A stretch of 64,000 bases of DNA from Actinophytocola algeriensis (GCF_014203735.1 NZ_JACHJQ010000007.1:1-64000); one strand, 5' to 3'. Positions 18,060-26,365 are shown, numbered from the stretch's first letter. A program made the numbers and translations. Notes: generated by a model from the sequence alone, not told the origin.

Positions 18060-18869
18060 ATGCCGCGCGAAGGCACCGGACCGGACTTCATCGAGGCGCT
18101 CGCGCGCGGGCTCGAGGTCATCACCGCGTTCGAGCCGGGCAGGCCCGCGATGACGCTGGCCGAGGTGGCCGCGGCGACGGGCCTGGCGCGGCCGACCGCG
18201 CGGCGGATCCTGCTCACGCTCGGTGAGCTGGGGTACGTGCGCGCCGAGGGGCCCGGGTTCACGCTGACGCCGAGGGTGCTCGACCTGGGCGTGGCGTACG
18301 TGCGGTCGCAGGGGCTGTGGGACATCGCGCGGCCGCACATGGAGGCGCTGTCCGCGGCGACGGGCGAGTCGTGTTCGGTGGCGCAGCTCGACGGGTCGGA
18401 CATCGTGTACGTGGCGCGGGTGGCGGTACCGAAGATCGTGGCGCTCGCGGTGCAGGTCGGGACGCGGTTCCCGGCGCTGCAGACGTCACTGGGCAAGGTG
18501 CTGCTGGCCGCGCTGGACCCCACCGAGGCCGACGCGGTGCTGGCCGAGCCGACGCGGTCGGGGCTGACGCCGAGGTGGCAGCCTTCGCGCGCGGAGCGGG
18601 ACGCGGCGCTGCGGGAGGTGCGGGCGCGGGGGTGGGCGCTGACGGATCAGCAGCTCGCGCTGGGCATCCGGTCGGTGGCGGCGCCGCTGCGGGATGGTCA
18701 CGGGCGGGTGGTCGGCGCGTTGAACGTGAACACGCATGCGGCGGAGACGACCGTGGACGAGCTGCTCGGGCATCACCTGCCGTTGTTGCTGACGGCGGCG
18801 AGTGACATCAGCGCGGACTTCGCACGACTGGCGACCGTTCCGCACGTGACTCGCACGGCAGCCTCGTGA
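18060..18869 (+). CDS. IclR-family transcriptional regulator
   Basis: 269 residues. The N-terminal winged helix (MTLAEVAAATGLARPTARRI) is followed by the IclR effector domain with LAVQVGTRFPALQTSLGKVL and GIRSVAAPLRDGHGRVVGAL, normal length for the family. Members such as PcaR and PobR bind aromatic or dicarboxylic acids and control the adjacent catabolic genes. It is divergent from the amidohydrolase and is followed 69 bases later by the CoA-transferase operon. Both of those transcription units carry the same palindromic operator. It is therefore very likely the local regulator. Confidence 0.92.
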   Translation: MPREGTGPDFIEALARGLEVITAFEPGRPAMTLAEVAAATGLARPTARRILLTLGELGYVRAEGPGFTLTPRVLDLGVAYVRSQGLWDIARPHMEALSAATGESCSVAQLDGSDIVYVARVAVPKIVALAVQVGTRFPALQTSLGKVLLAALDPTEADAVLAEPTRSGLTPRWQPSRAERDAALREVRARGWALTDQQLALGIRSVAAPLRDGHGRVVGALNVNTHAAETTVDELLGHHLPLLLTAASDISADFARLATVPHVTRTAAS

Positions 18870-18876
18870 CCGGGAC

Positions 18877-18905
18877 TTGACAGTGCGGACCGGCCGGCCA
18901 AGACT
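18877..18905 (+). promoter_or_regulatory. Promoter of the CoA-transferase/dioxygenase operon
   Basis: TTGACA (18877-18882), an exact 17-base spacer, then AAGACT (18900-18905), a good housekeeping-type promoter. The IclR-type operator begins one base after the -10 element, a classic repressor position. Transcription would start near 18912. Confidence 0.65.
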
Positions 18906-18906
18906 G

Positions 18907-18920
18907 CGGACAGATGTCCG
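18907..18920. promoter_or_regulatory. Putative IclR operator, copy 2
   Basis: Perfect inverted repeat CGGACA-GA-TGTCCG, identical in both arms and spacing to the site at 17970. It covers the expected start of transcription of the downstream catabolic operon. A further CGGAC half-site follows at 18926-18930. Confidence 0.7.
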
Positions 18921-18938
18921 CGATACGGACGGAGGCTT

Positions 18939-20084
18939 ATGGACGGGCCGCTCGACGGTGTACTGGTAGCCGACTTCTCCCGGATTCTCGCCGGGCCCTA
19001 CGCCACGATGCTGCTGGCGGACATGGGCGCGGAGGTGATCAAGGTCGAGGGGCCGAAGGGCGACGACACCCGTACCTGGATGCCGCCGGTGCGGGACGGT
19101 GTGTCGACCTACTACCTCGGCATCAACCGGGGGAAGCGGTCGATCGCGCTCGATCTCCGGGATGACGGGGACGCCGGGGCCGCGCGGGAGCTCGCGCGGC
19201 GTGCCGACGTGCTCATCGAGAACTTCAAGCCCGGTGGCATGGAGCGGTTCGGGCTCGGCTACGACGACGTTCGCGCCGCCAATCCCGGCATCGTCTACGC
19301 GTCGATCACCGGGTTCGGCTCCGGGGCCGGCGCGCACGTACCGGGATACGACCTCATGGTCCAGGCGATCTCGGGCCTCATGAGCCTCACCGGCGAGCCC
19401 GACGGGCCGCCCTACCGGGCCGGGATCTCCGTGTTCGACGTCATGGCCGGCAACCACGCCGTCATCGGGATCCTCGCCGCGCTGCGGCACCGCGAAGCCA
19501 CCGGTGAGGGCCAGAAGGTCGAGGTGAACCTCCTGTCCTCGGCGCTCACCGGCCTCGTCAACCACAGCTCGGCCTACGCCGCGGGCGATGTCGTGCCGTA
19601 CCGGATGGGCAACGCGCACCCGAGTGTCTTCCCCTATGAACCGCTGCCCACCGCGGACAACGACCTGATCGTGTCCGCCGCCAACGACGGGCAGTTCCGG
19701 AAGCTCTGCGAGGTGCTGGGCATCCCGGGGGTCGCCGACGACCCGCGGTTCGCGCGCAACGCCGACCGCACCGCCAACCGGGAGGAGCTGCGGCCCGTGC
19801 TGGTCGAGCGGCTCGCCACGAAGGGCGCGGTCGAGTGGTTCGACCTGCTCGTCGCGGCGGGCGTGCCGTGTGGGCCGATCAACACGATCGACGGCGGGTT
19901 CGCGATGGCCGAGCGGTTCGAGCTGGACCCGGTCGTGACGGTCGGCGAAGGCGACCGGGCGGTGCCCACCACCCGGCACCCGATCCGGTTCTCCGCCACA
20001 CCGGTCGGGTACGCGCTGCCGCCGCCCGAGCTGGACGAGCACGGCGCCGAGATCCGGAAGTGGCTGGGGGACAAGGATGCCTGA
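18939..20084 (+). CDS. CaiB/BaiF family III CoA transferase
   Basis: 381 residues with GGAGG before the ATG. The family hallmarks are present: VLVADFSRILAGPYATMLLA at the N-terminus, GAEVIKVEGPKGDDTR, the catalytic aspartate in VPGYDLMVQAISG (near residue 145), and NREELRPVL...WFDLLVAAGVPCGPINT. Family III enzymes move CoA between carboxylic acids through an aspartyl-CoA mixed anhydride. It starts the operon CaiB, citryl-CoA-lyase-like, LigB, LigA, oxidoreductase. All junctions overlap by four to eight bases, so it probably activates an acid produced by, or fed into, the dioxygenase pathway. Confidence 0.92.
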   Translation: MDGPLDGVLVADFSRILAGPYATMLLADMGAEVIKVEGPKGDDTRTWMPPVRDGVSTYYLGINRGKRSIALDLRDDGDAGAARELARRADVLIENFKPGGMERFGLGYDDVRAANPGIVYASITGFGSGAGAHVPGYDLMVQAISGLMSLTGEPDGPPYRAGISVFDVMAGNHAVIGILAALRHREATGEGQKVEVNLLSSALTGLVNHSSAYAAGDVVPYRMGNAHPSVFPYEPLPTADNDLIVSAANDGQFRKLCEVLGIPGVADDPRFARNADRTANREELRPVLVERLATKGAVEWFDLLVAAGVPCGPINTIDGGFAMAERFELDPVVTVGEGDRAVPTTRHPIRFSATPVGYALPPPELDEHGAEIRKWLGDKDA

Positions 20085-20874
20085 GTACCCGACCGCACTC
20101 GGCGCATCCACCCGCGACACCATCACCCTGCTGGGGCACGACCTCGCCCGGGACGTGATGGGGCAGGTCGGCTTCGGCGAGCTGGCGTTCTGGCTCGCCA
20201 CCCAGCGGCGGCCGTCGACGGGCGAGACCCGGGTGTTCGAGGCCGTGCTGGCGGCACTCGCGGACCACGGTTTCACGCCGACGGCCATCACCGCGCGACT
20301 GACGTACCTGTCCGCGCCGGAGTCCGTGCAGGGCGCGCTCGCGGCCGGGCTGCTGGGCGGCGGCTCGCGGTTCCTGGGCGTCACGGAGGACTGCGGCCGG
20401 TTCCTGCACGAGCAACTCGCCGGGCGGCAGCTTCCGGCCGACGACGGCGGCTGGGACGCGATCGCGCTGGAAGTCGTTGCCGCGCAACGGGAAGCGAAGC
20501 GGTTCGTGCCCGGGCTCGGGCACCACGTGCACAAGGACGGCGACCCGCGCACGCCCCGGCTGTTCGAGATCGCCCGCGAGGAAGGCCTCGAGGGCCCGCA
20601 CCTGAGGCTGTTCGCCGCGATCGGGCGGGTGCACCCCCAGGTCCTCGGGAAGACGTTGCCGCTCAACGGGGCCGGGGTGTGCGGGGCCGCGCTCGCCGAC
20701 CTCGGGCTGCCCATGGAACTGCTGCGCGGCTTCGCGTTGCTGGCGCGGACCGCCGGGCTGATCGGTCAGCTCGCCGAGGAGCTGCGCGACCCGGTCGCCA
20801 ACGACATCTTCCTGTCCGTCGACTTCAACAACGTCTCCGTTCCACCGTCGCCTTACGGAGGTCACGATGGCTGA
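20077..20874 (+). CDS. Citryl-CoA-lyase-like protein (citrate synthase fold)
   Basis: 265 residues, short for a citrate synthase (about 380-430) and the size of stand-alone citryl-CoA-lyase-type proteins of this superfamily. Key parts are GLLGGGSRFLG (the substrate-binding GG loop), VPGLGHHVHKDGDPR (the active-site His-x-x-x-x-DPR element) and LPLNGAGVCGAAL near the end. Such proteins cleave or join a 3-hydroxy-3-carboxyacyl-CoA to an oxo-acid and acetyl- or acyl-CoA. It overlaps the CoA transferase by eight bases and LigB by eight bases. In this context it may split a citrate-like CoA ester. Confidence 0.75.
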   Translation: MPEYPTALGASTRDTITLLGHDLARDVMGQVGFGELAFWLATQRRPSTGETRVFEAVLAALADHGFTPTAITARLTYLSAPESVQGALAAGLLGGGSRFLGVTEDCGRFLHEQLAGRQLPADDGGWDAIALEVVAAQREAKRFVPGLGHHVHKDGDPRTPRLFEIAREEGLEGPHLRLFAAIGRVHPQVLGKTLPLNGAGVCGAALADLGLPMELLRGFALLARTAGLIGQLAEELRDPVANDIFLSVDFNNVSVPPSPYGGHDG

Positions 20875-21730
20875 GCTGGTCGCGGTGATCGCGTCCACCC
20901 ACCACCCGTTCTACCACCGCGCCAGCACCGCCACCGGAGAGGACCGGCCGCCGTTCGCGGACGAGTGGGTGCGCAAGGTCGAGGCGTTCCGGGAGACGCT
21001 GACCAAGGCGCGGCCGGACGTGCTGGTGATGGTCGGCTCGGACCACTTCCACCAGCTGTGGCTGGACAACATGCCGCAGTTCCTCGTCGGCAAGGCGCCC
21101 TTCTACGACGCCAACTGGTACAACGAGGAACGCGAGTTCGGCCTGCCGCGCATGGTGATGAAGGGCCAGGAGGACCTCTCCGACTACGTGCTGCGCGAAG
21201 GGCTCGACGCGGGCTTCGACCTCGCGTTCTCCAACGAGCTGCGGATCGACCACTCGATCACGTGCCCGATCATCACGCTGCGGCCGCAGAACGACCTGCC
21301 GATCGTGCCCATCTACACCAACATCTTCGCGCCCCCGCTGCCGCGGCCGAAACGGTTCGTCCAACTGGGACAGACGATCCGGCAGCTGGTCGAGTCGTGG
21401 CCGTCGGACCAGCGGGTCGCGGTGATCGGCACCGGGCACCTGTCGCTGGAGCTGGGCGGGCCGCGGCAGTTCGGGCCACACGGACCGGACCCGGAGTTCG
21501 ACCGCAAGGCCGTCGAGTGGATCTCCACCGGCGACATCGAGGGCTGCTGCGGGAACGTGACGCTCGACTCGCTGCACCTGCCGGGCAACGCCACGCACGG
21601 GTTCATGGACTTCATGCTGATGATGGGTGTCGCCGGCGAGGGCCAGAAGGCGGACTACGTCGACACCTACGACCTCTTCCACACGATGGAGGCGTACTTC
21701 ACCTGGTACCCGAAGGGAGCGCCCGCATGA
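20867..21730 (+). CDS. Class III extradiol ring-cleavage dioxygenase, LigB-like catalytic subunit
   Basis: 287 residues. Iron ligands and active-site histidines typical of the LigB fold appear as STHHPF (residues 10-15), GSDHFHQ near 58 and GTGHLSLELGG near 188, with a Glu-rich region between. These enzymes use Fe(II) and O2 to open catechol-type rings next to a hydroxyl. The small alpha subunit LigA is encoded immediately downstream with ATGA overlap, as in protocatechuate 4,5-dioxygenase and gallate dioxygenase. The exact ring substrate is unknown. Confidence 0.87.
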   Translation: MAELVAVIASTHHPFYHRASTATGEDRPPFADEWVRKVEAFRETLTKARPDVLVMVGSDHFHQLWLDNMPQFLVGKAPFYDANWYNEEREFGLPRMVMKGQEDLSDYVLREGLDAGFDLAFSNELRIDHSITCPIITLRPQNDLPIVPIYTNIFAPPLPRPKRFVQLGQTIRQLVESWPSDQRVAVIGTGHLSLELGGPRQFGPHGPDPEFDRKAVEWISTGDIEGCCGNVTLDSLHLPGNATHGFMDFMLMMGVAGEGQKADYVDTYDLFHTMEAYFTWYPKGAPA

Positions 21731-22089
21731 GCAGGTACCTGCTGAACAAGTTCCTGTTCACCGTGGACCGCGACCCGGACCTGGTCGAGCGGTACCGCGA
21801 CGATCCGCAGGGGACCGTCGCGTGGTGGGAGGCCAACGAGGCCAACCGGATCCTCGCCTGCCACATCGGCGAGTCCTCGACGTGGCTCGCGTTCGCCGAC
21901 GACGAGCGCGCCGCGCTGGCCGGGCACGACTACCCGGCGCTGTTCGCACTCGGCGCGCACCCGTTCCTCACGCTCACGCTGTTCATCGCGATGTTCGAAC
22001 GCGACAACAGCGAACCGCTCGAGTTCCAGAAGGAGTACGCGCGCAAGCTGGCCCACATGTCGCTCCCCTACCCGGACATCGCGACATGA
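21727..22089 (+). CDS. LigA-like small subunit of the extradiol dioxygenase
   Basis: 120 residues, the usual length of the alpha chain of protocatechuate 4,5-dioxygenase (LigA). The helical signature includes LNKFLFTVDRDPDLVERYRD and ALAGHDYPALFALGAHPFL. LigA chains cap the active site of LigB and shape substrate choice. It overlaps LigB upstream and the oxidoreductase downstream by four bases each, so it is part of a tightly coupled operon. Confidence 0.87.
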   Translation: MSRYLLNKFLFTVDRDPDLVERYRDDPQGTVAWWEANEANRILACHIGESSTWLAFADDERAALAGHDYPALFALGAHPFLTLTLFIAMFERDNSEPLEFQKEYARKLAHMSLPYPDIAT

Positions 22090-23043
22090 GCTGGGCGCTC
22101 TCGCTGCACTCCCCCGGCGAACCGCCCGCGCTCGTCGAGTGGGCCCCGCCCGCGTCGGGCCCGGACGAGGTGCTGGTCGAGGTGACGGCCGCGCCGATCA
22201 CCCCGCTCGACCTGTTGTGCGCGTCGGGCACGTCGTACTTCGGGGTGCCCGCGACGCCGTACGTACCCGGCGTCCAGGGTGTCGGCACGGTCGGCGGGCG
22301 CCCGGTGTGGTTCCCCACCAGTGCGGGCATGCGGCCCGGCGACGGGTCGATGGCGTCGGTGGTCGCGGTGCCCGAGGCCGAACTGGTGCCGCTGCCGGAT
22401 GACGCCGACCCCGTGCTCGTGGCGGCGCTCGGGCTGTCGGCGGTGGCCGCGCACATGGCGCTGACGTGGCGCGGTGAGCTGGCCCATGGCGAGCAGGTGA
22501 TCGTGCTCGGCGCGGGCGGGGTGGTCGGTCAGGCCGCGGTCCGGCTCGCGAAGGCCGCCGGTGCGCGGCGGGTCGTGGCGGCGGCGCGATCGGCGGCGGG
22601 CCGGGCACGAGCCGTGGCGGCCGGTGCGGACGCGGTGGTCGCGCTCGACACGTCCGATGTGGATGAACTGGCGACCCGGTTCACCGCCGCCGTCGACGGG
22701 CCTGCCGACCTGGTGCTGGACCCGGTGTTCGGGGTCCCCGCCGCCGCGGCGGCGCGGGTGCTGCGGGCCGGTGGCCGGCTGGTCAACCTGGGTGCCATGG
22801 CTGGTGAGACGAGCCCGATCACGTCCTCGCTGCTGCGCGGCAAGTCGTTGCGGCTGCTCGGTTACACGAACAACGAGCTGACCCGTGCGCAGCGCGCGGC
22901 GGCGATCACCATGGTCGCGGCGCGCGTGGCGGACGGCACGCTCCGCGTCGGCCATGACACGGTGCCGCCCGCGGACGCGCCGGGCGCGTGGGCCCGGTGC
23001 GTCCGCGGGCGACGCCGATCTCAGAACAGTGGTGGTGCCGTAG
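22086..23043 (+). CDS. Zinc-independent quinone oxidoreductase/MDR family, with an apparent frameshift near the 3' end
   Basis: About 318 residues if corrected. The medium-chain reductase fold shows VLVEVTAAPITPLDLL, the NAD(P) motif VIVLGAGGVVGQAAVRLAKAAGARR and VRAGGRLVNLGAMAG-like strands, but no catalytic or structural zinc cysteines, so it fits the quinone-reductase branch. In the given frame translation runs on to 23315 through a gene on the other strand, after AWARC near 23000. Moving by one base there gives SAGDADLRTVVVP and a stop at 23041-23043, the expected family end. This suggests one extra G (or two lost bases) near 22990-23003, by mutation or sequencing error. It is the last gene of the dioxygenase operon. 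Confidence 0.75.
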
Positions 23044-23045
23044 GG

Positions 23046-23309
23046 TCAGCGCACTGCCTTGCGCCGCGAGCCCGTGATGGCCTCCGCGGCACCGATCAGC
23101 AGCACCGCGGCGATCACGGCCAGGACGAAGCCGAGGACGTTCAGCTCCCAGATGTCGCCAGTGCCCAACAATGCCGCGATCGAGCCGCCGATGATCGAGC
23201 CGACCAGTCCCAGCAGCAGCGTGGCGATGATGCCGAGGTTCTGCTTGCCGGGCTTGATCAGGCGCGCGAGCGCGCCGATGATGAGGCCGGCGACGATGAA
23301 GCCGATCAT
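23046..23309 (-). CDS. GlsB/YeaQ/YmgE family stress membrane protein
   Basis: 87 residues from ATG 23309 (GGAGG upstream). Three membrane helices with the family features IGFIVAGLIIGALARLIKPGKQ, then a Gly-rich LGLVGSIIGGSIAALLG and a last helix LGFVLAVIAAVLLIGAAEA. Often called transglycosylase-associated protein, the family responds to envelope or general stress but has no proven enzyme activity. A sigma-B-type promoter (GTTT-N16-GGGTAC, 23364-23389) lies 55-80 bases upstream. It is convergent with the dioxygenase operon, ending three bases from the corrected oxidoreductase stop. Confidence 0.92.
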   Translation of the reverse strand: MIGFIVAGLIIGALARLIKPGKQNLGIIATLLLGLVGSIIGGSIAALLGTGDIWELNVLGFVLAVIAAVLLIGAAEAITGSRRKAVR

Positions 23310-23363
23310 GTCTAACCTCCGGTGTTCGTCAGCATGGCGCGCACGTCGGCCGCCACCAAAGCA

Positions 23364-23389
23364 GTACCCGGTTCCACTGTCGCACAAAC
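23364..23389 (-). promoter_or_regulatory. Sigma-B/sigma-F type promoter for the GlsB-like gene
   Basis: On the minus strand the sequence reads GTTT (23389-23386), 16 bases, GGGTAC (23369-23364). This matches the actinobacterial stress sigma-factor consensus G-N-N-T-N14-16-GGGTAC/T. It precedes a general-stress membrane protein gene. Confidence 0.72.
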
Positions 23390-23407
23390 GACGCGGGGAG
23401 GCCCCCG

Positions 23408-24136
23408 ATGCGGGTGGTTACGCGAAACGTGCGGCACGACGCGGGTGATCCGCGGCGTACTGACCTGCTCAACCACGAACTGCGCGCGCTCAGGCCGGAC
23501 CTGCTGGCGCTGCAGGAGGTCCGCCACCCGGAGCAGCTGAATCGGCTGCTCGCGCGCACCCGGTTGCGCCATGTGACACACCAGGCCGACGTGCTGCGTG
23601 ACCAGCCGCCAGAGGCAGCCCGGTTCGGCGGCACCGCGATCGCCACCAGGCGGCCGCACCGCGTGGTCGACGTCGTCGAGCGGCGGATCGACGGGTTCCA
23701 CTACTGGACCCTCGCCGTCCGGGTCGACGACCTCCTGTTCGTCACCCTCACCACACCGTGGCAGCCCGAAGCGGCGAACGTGCGCCACCTGCAGGCGCAG
23801 GAGGTCACGCTCCGGTACGGCGGGCTGCTGCCGCTGATCGTGGCCGGGGACCTCAACGCGCCGCCGGACGAGGCGGGGGTGCGGCACCTGAGCGCGCACC
23901 TCCAGGACGCGTGGGCGGTCGCGGGCACCGGCGGCGGCATCACCTGGTCGGCCGACAACCCGCTGGCGGCGGAGGAGATCGCACGGCTCGACGGCACGCC
24001 CGGCCGGATCGACTACGTGTTCGCCGGGCCCGGCTTCCGGGTGCGCTCGGCGCGCCTGACCGGCGAGCACGCCGTCGACGGGGTGTGGCTCTCCGACCAC
24101 GCCGGTGTGGTCGCCGACCTGACCGCGACCGGTTAG
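23408..24136 (+). CDS. Endonuclease/exonuclease/phosphatase family protein
   Basis: 242 residues. The EEP fold motifs are in order: RVVTRNVRH at the N-terminus, LLALQEV (metal Glu), FGGTAIATR, VAGDLNAPPDE (Asp-Asn pair), RIDYVFAGPG and WLSDHAGVVADL (catalytic Asp-His). Family members hydrolyse phosphodiesters in DNA, RNA or lipids. No signal peptide is seen. It precedes the DNA ligase gene by 26 bases on the same strand, which could suggest a DNA-related role, but the link is only positional. Confidence 0.88.
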   Translation: MRVVTRNVRHDAGDPRRTDLLNHELRALRPDLLALQEVRHPEQLNRLLARTRLRHVTHQADVLRDQPPEAARFGGTAIATRRPHRVVDVVERRIDGFHYWTLAVRVDDLLFVTLTTPWQPEAANVRHLQAQEVTLRYGGLLPLIVAGDLNAPPDEAGVRHLSAHLQDAWAVAGTGGGITWSADNPLAAEEIARLDGTPGRIDYVFAGPGFRVRSARLTGEHAVDGVWLSDHAGVVADLTATG

Positions 24137-24162
24137 GCTCGCGTGCGGGGAAGGAGTCCACT

Positions 24163-25137
24163 GTGGATGGTGTGCCCGCGCCGGTGCCGCCCATGCTGGC
24201 GGTCGAGGGACCGCTGCCGGTCGGCAGCGGGTGGGCGTACGAGACCAAGTGGGACGGGTTCCGCTGCTGCATGCGCGTCGGCCCGGACGGCAGGACGAAG
24301 CTGACGAGCAGGCTCGGCAACGAGATCACCGGCGTCTACCCCGACCTGCACGGGGTGCTCGCCGACGCGACCGGGGGCCTGCCCGCGGTGTTCGACGGTG
24401 AACTGGTGGTGCTCGCACCGAACGGCAGACCCGACTTCCAGCTCATGCAGTCCCGCCACCAGCGCGGCCCCACCGCGGAACTGCTGCGCACGGCACCGGT
24501 CACGTACATCGTGTTCGACCTGCTGCGGCTGGGCGCCGAGGTGCTGCTGACCGCGCCGTACACGCGCAGGCGCGACCTGCTCGCCGACCTGCCCGTGTCG
24601 AACAGCCACGTCGCGGTCCCCCGCCACTTCACCGCCGACGACATCGACCCCAACGAGCTGCTGTCGATCGTCGAGGAGCAGGGCCTCGAGGGCCTGGTCG
24701 CGAAACGGCTCGAGTCGCGGTACCACCCGGGGCAGCGCAGCCGCGACTGGCTCAAGCGGCCGCTGATCAAGACGCAGGAGGTGGTGGTCGGCGGGTGGCG
24801 GCCGGGCAAGGGCAACCGGGACAACCGGGTCGGTGCGCTGCTGCTCGGCGGGCACGACCAGGACGGGCACCTGATGTACATCGGTGACGTGGGGACCGGG
24901 TTCACCGAACGGGCGCTGGACGAGATGCTGAACCTGCTGATCCCGCTTACCCGGGCGGACAGCCCGTTCCACAACGAGGTCCCGCCCGACCGCCGCCGCG
25001 GCGCCCGCTGGGTGACGCCGACGCTCGTCGGGCAGGTCGTGTACCGCCAGTTCACCTCCGACGGGCGGCTGCGCCACACCGCGTGGCGCGGCCTGCGCCA
25101 CGACGTCCTCCCCGACCAGGTCACCACGCCCCGGTAA
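24163..25137 (+). CDS. ATP-dependent DNA ligase (LigC/LigD-ligase type)
   Basis: 324 residues from GTG 24163 with GGGGAAGGAG upstream. The nucleotidyl-transferase lysine is Lys29 in YETKWDGFR, followed by FDGELVVL, FDLLRL, EGLVAKRLESRY and WLKRPLIKTQEVVVGG, then an OB-fold domain ending in VVYRQFTSDGRLRHTAWRGLR. The length fits a ligase-only protein without the polymerase and nuclease domains of LigD. Together with Ku at 60153 it could seal double-strand breaks by non-homologous end joining, or serve in base-excision repair like LigC. Confidence 0.93.
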   Translation: MDGVPAPVPPMLAVEGPLPVGSGWAYETKWDGFRCCMRVGPDGRTKLTSRLGNEITGVYPDLHGVLADATGGLPAVFDGELVVLAPNGRPDFQLMQSRHQRGPTAELLRTAPVTYIVFDLLRLGAEVLLTAPYTRRRDLLADLPVSNSHVAVPRHFTADDIDPNELLSIVEEQGLEGLVAKRLESRYHPGQRSRDWLKRPLIKTQEVVVGGWRPGKGNRDNRVGALLLGGHDQDGHLMYIGDVGTGFTERALDEMLNLLIPLTRADSPFHNEVPPDRRRGARWVTPTLVGQVVYRQFTSDGRLRHTAWRGLRHDVLPDQVTTPR

Positions 25138-25187
25138 CGCGACCGGCCGCCGCGCCCAAGTACAGGCAAAGGGGAACGGAGGCACGG

Positions 25188-25772
25188 GTGGCCGAGGAAA
25201 CACGGGATCTGTCCGGGATCGGACGGGATCCGGACCTGTTCGAGGCGTTCTACCGGCAGCACATCGAGGCGGTGCAACGGTTCGTGGCCCGCCGGGTCGC
25301 GGACCCGCACCTCGTCGCGGACCTGACCGCGGAGGTGTTCCTCGCGGTGGTCAGGTCGGCGCACACGTACCGGGCGGACCGCGGCAGCGTCGTCGGCTGG
25401 CTGTACGGGGTCGCCCACAACGTGGTGTCCGCCGAGCGGCGGCGCCGGGCGCGGGAACACCGGGCGCACGAGCGGGTCGCCGGGCGGCGCGAGCTGACCG
25501 GCGAGGACGTGGCCCGCATCGAGGACCGGGTCGACGCCGAGGCGCGGGCCCGGCAGCTCGGCGCCGCCATGGACCAGCTCGGCAGGGGTGAACGCGCGGT
25601 CCTCGAGCTGGTCGCGCTGGACGGCCTGACCGTCACGGACGCCGCGCACGCGCTCCACATCAAGCCGGTCACCGCGCGGGTGCGCCTGCACCGGGCCACA
25701 CGCGCGCTGCGCGACCACCTCGTACCACCCGCCGTCACCGAACTCACCATCGCACCGGAGGTCATGCCATGA
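25188..25772 (+). CDS. ECF-type sigma-70 family RNA polymerase sigma factor
   Basis: 194 residues from GTG 25188 (CGGAGG ribosome site). Region 2 is FEAFYRQHIEAVQRFVARRV...ADLTAEVFLAVVRSAHTY...GSVVGWLYGVAHNVV, and region 4 is GERAVLELVALDGLTVTDAAHAL with VTARVRLHRATRALRDHL. It directs RNA polymerase to a small set of promoters. The next gene overlaps its stop (ATGA) and encodes a single-pass membrane protein that may act as anti-sigma factor. Regulation by membrane-signal release is inferred from that pairing. Confidence 0.92.
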   Translation: MAEETRDLSGIGRDPDLFEAFYRQHIEAVQRFVARRVADPHLVADLTAEVFLAVVRSAHTYRADRGSVVGWLYGVAHNVVSAERRRRAREHRAHERVAGRRELTGEDVARIEDRVDAEARARQLGAAMDQLGRGERAVLELVALDGLTVTDAAHALHIKPVTARVRLHRATRALRDHLVPPAVTELTIAPEVMP

Positions 25773-26365
25773 AACTGGGGCACTTCGAGGAGAACCTGCT
25801 GGCCGAGCTGCGGGAGATCGTGGCGGAACAAGCAGTAGCGGAACAGGCGGTAGCGGAACGAGCGGTAGCACCGCGGCCGAGCCGGCCACGCAGGCGGCTC
25901 GTGCTCGCCGCCGCCGGGGCCGGGCTGGTCGCGGCCGGTCTCGTGGTCGGCATCCCGGCCGTGACCGGCGAGCACACACCCGCCGCCCACGCGGTCACGG
26001 GCAACGACGACGGCACGGTCACGATCACCGTCAACCGCCTCGAGGACCCGGACGGGCTGGAACGCGAGCTGGCGGCGCACGGCATCACGGCCGACGTCTC
26101 CTTCGCGCCGCCCGGCAAGATGTGCCAGCCCTTCCCGGAGCGTTTCCCGCGGCTGGCCGACCAGCCGCACGAGGTCTTCGTCGGGTTGGACCGCCGCGGC
26201 GACGACCCGCTGACGGTGCTACCGGACGATCTCGAGGGCAAGACGCTGATCCTGGAAGGCAGGCTCACCCCGTGGGACAACGACCCGCGCAAGCAGTTCC
26301 TGTTCGTCCAGTACGCCGTGAGCGGCCCGGTGGCCCCCTGCGTGCTGGTCGACATATTCGAGTGA
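25769..26365 (+). CDS. Single-pass membrane protein, candidate anti-sigma partner (CU044_5270-like)
   Basis: 198 residues. A cytoplasmic N-terminus of about 42 residues carries a VAEQA/VAEQA/VAERA repeat made by three 15-base DNA units (25824-25868). One membrane helix (LVLAAAGAGLVAAGLVVGIPAV) and a periplasmic or outside domain of about 125 residues follow (TVTITVNRLEDPDGLERELAAHGI; CVLVDIFE end). The helix-plus-outer-domain pattern after a sigma gene is common in actinomycetes. No zinc HxxxCxxC anti-sigma motif is present, so the anti-sigma role is inference. Confidence 0.7.
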   Translation: MKLGHFEENLLAELREIVAEQAVAEQAVAERAVAPRPSRPRRRLVLAAAGAGLVAAGLVVGIPAVTGEHTPAAHAVTGNDDGTVTITVNRLEDPDGLERELAAHGITADVSFAPPGKMCQPFPERFPRLADQPHEVFVGLDRRGDDPLTVLPDDLEGKTLILEGRLTPWDNDPRKQFLFVQYAVSGPVAPCVLVDIFE

